Source: Saccharicrinis sp963665705 (lineage in GTDB: Bacteria > Bacteroidota > Bacteroidia > Bacteroidales > Marinilabiliaceae). Taken from it: a DNA stretch of 64,000 nt. Position 1 is the first letter of the stretch, and each line of letters begins with the position of its first letter. Below, one piece after another: positions 60,142-64,000 of this stretch. The notes under the pieces were generated by a model. The model made no database searches and was not told where the DNA came from. It worked only from the letters and a program-made list of their open reading frames with translations. A program made the translations under genes and the position numbers. The stretch spans positions 2,914,001-2,978,000 of the forward strand of contig OY762448.1 of NCBI GenBank assembly GCA_963665705.1. The letters run 5' to 3'.

Positions 60142-61953
60142 TTAAACTGCAGAAGGAATAAGAATTTTTTCTAACTCCTTTTTATACTCTGCAAGATCAG
60201 TTAAAACGTTATTTTTCATACTTTGAAAAATCTCATCTCCTTTTGAGAATAAATCTTTATAATAAGAAATACCTTCATTTAGATTTTTCTTAAACGTATT
60301 AAAATATTTGATATCCGGAGCACTATACTCTTCCTTACAATCGTCAATTTTTTCCTTAAGATAATCCATATATATCTTTAATTCCTTAATAAACACATTA
60401 GGTCGTTCAGAATTAAACAAAGTGGATGTTTTCCCATAAATAAAATCAACCATTTCTGTTAATGAAGAAATCTTATTAAAATAAGCCAAATTTGGTCCGG
60501 GACATACAACTACACCATGATTACCTTTGGCTATTTTTAGTTTATGATGTTCAAGTACACTATTCCCTAAACCTACACACAAACAAGCTTTTTCTACTAC
60601 TTTATCAATCTTTGATTTAAGCTCAACAGGATTCACAATAGAATCTGTTAGTTCTTTTATTTTTGTTCTTTGATAGGCTATAGATGCTGTACAAATTGGT
60701 GATTTTCCATATTCCGTATTAAACTGAAGAAATTTCTTAAGACATGAAGCACCAGGTTTATTAGCATCCACTCTTTTTTGCTTTTCAATATCAGCTGAAT
60801 TATTCTTAATAGAATTAAAACGAACTCCTAAAGGTGATATATCACTTAAATAAAAATCATCTTCAGTTCCTTCTTTGAGCAGATTTAATGTATAATCATC
60901 AACTGTTGTCGCTTCTGGGACTAACATAAATGGAGACCCCCACCCTACAGATTTCATTTTAAAATGATCTAAGAACATTTTGTGTTCATCAGCATCACCT
61001 ACTCCACCTTGAACAGTATAATTAATTGGTAATTCTTTATCTAAAACAATTCCCTTTTCTTTTTCAATAACATCAGAATAAGAAGAGAATAACATCTGTC
61101 CTAACTTCACCTTGTTATCATTAAATTCATTTAATATAGGACCTAATAAATAACCATCTGTAGCAAATGCATGCCCACCACAATTTAAACCAGACTCAAT
61201 TCTAAATTCTGAAACCCAAAGGCCTTTTTTAGCAAGAAAACGTCCTTGTACCATAGCTGATCTATAATCACTAACTTTTAGTACAATTCGCTTATTTAAT
61301 TCACCTTTTTCATTTGGAAAGAAATCTTTAAAGTGAGCCATAAAACCATACAACCTTGGATTTAATCCGGCAGATAAAATTACAGAACCATTTACCTTAC
61401 TTTCGGCAAAACCTTTTAAAGCAGCATGAGCATCATTATATTCAATAGATAATTGTTCATTATTTTCATCATAATTAACACCATCTAACTTAGTCATAAT
61501 GTTAACATCGATACTTCCAGGCTTGATTGACTCACGTAATTCTTGTTGAAGCTGTTTTTTGTCATTAGCCTCCGCTGTTAGCATTTTATTGTATAATTGC
61601 TTTATGGCAATATCATCAGATAACAATTCAAAATACTTTGTAATTTCACTACCCTCAGTGAAGTCTGTATTTTTTAATGCATTAAAATTAGCAGTTACCA
61701 GATCATTTAATAAATCTAAATATTTTCTTATAACATTTGCTCTTGCATCCGGATTTTCTAAATCTTCAGCCTCGTATTCTAAACCATTTTCTTTACAGCA
61801 CATTTCTCTCACCTGCTCAACCAGGTAATGATCTGTGATTGGAACAACAGAATCTATTCCATAATGAGCAACCTTTAACGGGGATTCAATTGTATAACCT
61901 GTTCCCATAACAGGTATATGAAAAGTATGCAAAGAACTTTGTGTTTCCTTCAT
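60142..61953 (-). CDS. Conserved-looking 603-residue protein, possibly a flavin-type TIM barrel; function unknown
   Basis: No named family is recognised with confidence. The N-terminus FHIPVMGTGYTIESPLKVAHYGIDSVVPI looks like the opening of an FMN-dependent TIM barrel (nitronate monooxygenase, IMP dehydrogenase or the glutamate synthase core). The later GLNCGGHAFATDGYLLGP and VQGGVGDADEH resemble barrel-end ligand loops. Conserved-looking Cys stretches (SPICTASIAYQ, CLCVGLGNSVLE) may bind a cofactor. The last 150 residues are helical and charged. It has no signal peptide, so it is cytosolic. It is the only gene on its transcript and converges on the AraC gene; a link to fucose is possible but not shown. 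Confidence 0.7.
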   Translation of the reverse strand: MKETQSSLHTFHIPVMGTGYTIESPLKVAHYGIDSVVPITDHYLVEQVREMCCKENGLEYEAEDLENPDARANVIRKYLDLLNDLVTANFNALKNTDFTEGSEITKYFELLSDDIAIKQLYNKMLTAEANDKKQLQQELRESIKPGSIDVNIMTKLDGVNYDENNEQLSIEYNDAHAALKGFAESKVNGSVILSAGLNPRLYGFMAHFKDFFPNEKGELNKRIVLKVSDYRSAMVQGRFLAKKGLWVSEFRIESGLNCGGHAFATDGYLLGPILNEFNDNKVKLGQMLFSSYSDVIEKEKGIVLDKELPINYTVQGGVGDADEHKMFLDHFKMKSVGWGSPFMLVPEATTVDDYTLNLLKEGTEDDFYLSDISPLGVRFNSIKNNSADIEKQKRVDANKPGASCLKKFLQFNTEYGKSPICTASIAYQRTKIKELTDSIVNPVELKSKIDKVVEKACLCVGLGNSVLEHHKLKIAKGNHGVVVCPGPNLAYFNKISSLTEMVDFIYGKTSTLFNSERPNVFIKELKIYMDYLKEKIDDCKEEYSAPDIKYFNTFKKNLNEGISYYKDLFSKGDEIFQSMKNNVLTDLAEYKKELEKILIPSAV

Positions 61954-62184
61954 AATAATTTAAAAACTATATTTGCCTGCAAATGTAGCGATACAAACTT
62001 ATCTTATTAGTTATTTTTTAATTTTTCGCACCATATTTATTCTTTTTAACATTTTGTTCCATTGTTCTACTACCCCTATCATTTATGAAATCCAATACAT
62101 ATAATATAAAATAATGATTTAAACATAAACAATATTTATATTTAATATGTTGAACACCTTAGTTACTAAACTAATATAATACGT

Positions 62185-62784
62185 ATGCGTTCTCTTGATC
62201 AAATTTTAATTGCGAATAAAGAATGGGTTAAAGAAAGAACCCAGATAGATAAAGACTATTTTAGAAAATTAGCATTAGGACAATCACCTCAATATTTATG
62301 GATAGGCTGCTCTGATAGCCGTGTACCGGCAGCAGGATTCACACACACAGAACCCGGAGAAATTTTTGTACACAGAAATATTGCAAATCAAGTAATTACC
62401 AACGACTCAAATGTTATGAGTGTAATAAAATATGCTGTTGACTATTTAAAAGTTAGACATATTGTTGTTTGTGGTCATTCCGGGTGTGGAGGTATTGCAG
62501 CTGCGGTAGATGATAATAATGACGAATATTTAGGCGATTGGTTATCGGCAATTAAAGATGTTTACAGAAAAAACCAAGTTGAGTTGAATAATATAAAAGA
62601 TGAGAATGATAGATTAGACAGACTTTCTGAACTTAATGTTGTGCGACAAATTGAAAAGTTGTCAAGAACATCAATTGTACAACGAGCCTGGAAACAAAAA
62701 CAAGATTTATTTTTACACGGTTGGATGTTTAATCTTAAAACAGGCTATTTAAAAAGGCTTATGGATGTAAAATCACCATATTAA
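62185..62784 (+). CDS. Beta-class carbonic anhydrase
   Basis: The 199-residue zinc enzyme interconverts CO2 and bicarbonate. The zinc ligands Cys42, His98 and Cys101 lie in GCSDSRVPA and CGHSGCGG, and the Asp44-Arg46 catalytic dyad is intact. Helices and length match plant-type beta carbonic anhydrases common in Bacteroidota. It may supply bicarbonate to carboxylating steps of fermentation. Single gene, convergent with the DUF3078 gene through a shared terminator. Confidence 0.96.
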   Translation: MRSLDQILIANKEWVKERTQIDKDYFRKLALGQSPQYLWIGCSDSRVPAAGFTHTEPGEIFVHRNIANQVITNDSNVMSVIKYAVDYLKVRHIVVCGHSGCGGIAAAVDDNNDEYLGDWLSAIKDVYRKNQVELNNIKDENDRLDRLSELNVVRQIEKLSRTSIVQRAWKQKQDLFLHGWMFNLKTGYLKRLMDVKSPY

Positions 62785-62786
62785 AA

Positions 62787-62817
62787 TAAGAGACTGTTTA
62801 AAATAAACAGTCTCTTA
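62787..62817. terminator. Bidirectional terminator between the carbonic anhydrase and DUF3078 genes
   Basis: A perfect 14-bp stem, TAAGAGACTGTTTA (62787-62800) and TAAACAGTCTCTTA (62804-62817), has a 3-nt loop and sits between two converging stop codons. Confidence 0.88.
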
Positions 62818-62826
62818 GATGATTAT

Positions 62827-63714
62827 TTAAAATGTATAAGATAAACCTGCCCCAAACATTTGTTTCATTTGTACACGAGGACCTTCTTCTACTCCTGCAC
62901 TATTTACATACTTAATATCATCATCATATATAATATTTGTTGTAAAAACAGCACTTAAATAGTCATTAATCTTCATATCAATTCCAAATTCCCAATCCAC
63001 GTCTATATTTTGAGGATTTTCAGAATAGTTCGAAAATAAATCTAAACGAGTATATCCATTTACATTTTTAACGATGTTCTTCTTTTTAGCGGTCATCTTT
63101 AAAGAGGCACCATACTCACCACGCATATTTTCATCAATATCCACTCCATAAGCGCCAACATGAGACAATGAATCATTAGTAACAAAGGTCATTTTTGAAG
63201 TTAACGGGGAAATAAACAATGAAAAATTTTCTGAAGGTTTATAATCCATACCTAAAGAAAATTGCAGATAACCCGGAGCCATAAAGTCTGATATTTTAAC
63301 ACTCTGAACTAATGGGTCCTTATAACCTACAGAGAATTGAGTTTTAAAATCTGCCATAGCTGTATAAAACCAATGTCCTCCGTTTTCATATCCTAATTTT
63401 GTTGTAAAATGAAGTCTATCTTCTGATTTGGCAACTTTATAATCACCTTGTTTGGTTAAACCATATCCTACATCCAAAGTATTATCCCAAGCTACTTTAC
63501 CTTTTTTGTGGTTTAGAAATCCCTTAAATAAGAACGTACCAGCAATAGAGTTATTACCACCTCCGGACCAATTAGAAAGAGAAACTTGTGAAAAGTTTAA
63601 AGATGTATTTCCACCTGCTTTCCAGTTTTTAATGGAGTCATTTTTTTGTTCTTGCGCGTGAGCTCCAATAGTAATTAAGCAAAATATTGCTATCAGTGCA
63701 TTTCTAATCATCAT
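62827..63714 (-). CDS. DUF3078 outer-membrane-type protein
   Basis: The 295-residue protein has a signal peptide (residues 1-20, ending GAHAQ). The body is rich in alternating aromatic beta strands and begins NWKAGGNTSLNFSQVSLSNWSGGGNNSIAGT, the hallmark of DUF3078, and ends in a C-terminal Phe (GLSYTF), as outer-membrane beta-barrels do. Members are found throughout Bacteroidota and their role is unknown, perhaps transport or envelope maintenance. It precedes the MscS gene fragment in the sense of plus-strand order and is transcribed on the same strand as it, 17 nt downstream. Confidence 0.9.
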   Translation of the reverse strand: MMIRNALIAIFCLITIGAHAQEQKNDSIKNWKAGGNTSLNFSQVSLSNWSGGGNNSIAGTFLFKGFLNHKKGKVAWDNTLDVGYGLTKQGDYKVAKSEDRLHFTTKLGYENGGHWFYTAMADFKTQFSVGYKDPLVQSVKISDFMAPGYLQFSLGMDYKPSENFSLFISPLTSKMTFVTNDSLSHVGAYGVDIDENMRGEYGASLKMTAKKKNIVKNVNGYTRLDLFSNYSENPQNIDVDWEFGIDMKINDYLSAVFTTNIIYDDDIKYVNSAGVEEGPRVQMKQMFGAGLSYTF

Positions 63715-63731
63715 ATTAAGTTTAGGAATAA

Positions 63732-64000
63732 TTATTTATTAAATAAATGAACATCTGTTTGTGGGAAGGGTATAGAAACACCTTGCTTATCAAATTCTTT
63801 CTTAACCATTTCGTTCATAAAAAAGAATACTTCCCAATAATCAGCGCCTGCAGACCATACTCTAGTAGTTAAGTTGACTGAACTATCGGCAAGTTCTCCT
63901 ACCGCAATAAAAGGAGCTGGTTCTTTAAGTATTTTATCATTGCTTTCTATTACTTGTTTAATCACACTCTTAGCCTTATCAATATCATCACTATAACCAA
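63732..64000 (-). CDS. MscS-family mechanosensitive channel, C-terminal fragment
   Basis: The visible frame runs off the right edge, without a stop, as GYSDDIDKAKSVIKQVIESND and onward. That stretch is the start of the MscS cytoplasmic alpha/beta domain, and the protein ends FDKQGVSIPFPQTDVHLF, closely parallel to the end of the complete MscS protein at 27866-28693. The methionine at 63965 is internal. Membrane and pore helices lie outside the window. It is followed on the same strand by the DUF3078 gene after 17 nt, so the two are probably cotranscribed. Confidence 0.88.
   Translation of the reverse strand, partial: GYSDDIDKAKSVIKQVIESNDKILKEPAPFIAVGELADSSVNLTTRVWSAGADYWEVFFFMNEMVKKEFDKQGVSIPFPQTDVHLFNK

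Overview
The window is chromosomal DNA of a low-GC member of the Bacteroidota, probably a fermentative or facultatively anaerobic member of the Bacteroidales/Marinilabiliales group. The evidence is the gene content: a long PurL fused to its glutaminase, pyruvate phosphate dikinase, a one-piece pyruvate:ferredoxin oxidoreductase, a Rho with a long charged N-terminal insert, a short RpoD of about 287 residues, DUF3078, SIMPL and DUF2007 proteins, and IS4 and IS66 elements. Start sites also mostly lack Shine-Dalgarno sequences. I cannot assign a genus from sequence alone.

Layout. 1-5.8 kb: the start of queC behind a candidate preQ1 riboswitch, a membrane J-domain protein, a secreted M3 peptidase, and two small membrane proteins separated by an IS4-type element with 9-bp target duplications. 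5.8-10 kb: purL. 10-14.5 kb: galT, a GntR-type regulator and a degenerate dihydropyrimidinase-like protein, each preceded by the same tandem TACYAG operator. 14.5-22.3 kb: an EamA transporter, a WcaF-like acetyltransferase, an LTA-synthase-like sulfatase-fold enzyme, ppdK and a dihydroorotate-dehydrogenase-like protein. 22.3-27.9 kb: a second IS4-type element with 10-bp duplications, an acyl-CoA synthetase, then a scrapyard holding a frameshifted transposase, a MITE-like element and a beheaded histidine kinase. 27.9-38.4 kb: an MscS channel, a glutaminase-fold protein whose frame stops at the triad glutamate, nifJ, an AAA ATPase, rho, rpoD and rpe. 38.4-44.4 kb: a GH28 pectinase, a PmoA-like protein, an NAD-dependent epimerase, DUF2007, SIMPL and an S9-like hydrolase. 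44.4-49.6 kb: one IS66 truncated by a second, complete IS66, followed by an 0.9-kb degenerate 21-bp repeat array. 49.6-60.1 kb: an L-fucose locus (Zn-dehydrogenase, lactonase-type amidohydrolase, aldo/keto reductase, fucP, lacI-type regulator, fucU, fucK, fucI, AraC regulator). 60.1-64 kb: an uncharacterised 603-residue protein, beta-carbonic anhydrase, DUF3078 and the end of a second MscS gene.

How the genes work together. The fucose locus encodes transport, mutarotation, isomerisation and phosphorylation, and beside them three genes that would fit an oxidative route through fuconolactone; no fuculose-phosphate aldolase is present here. A 40-nt leader of fixed geometry (GAGTTCCWTCTGACA, 22 nt, ATG) precedes fucK, the GH28 gene and the epimerase gene, which suggests one regulon for pectin and fucose use. 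The GntR operators likewise link galT to the degenerate hydrolase. These two shared cis-elements and the 21-bp array are the least explained signals in the window.
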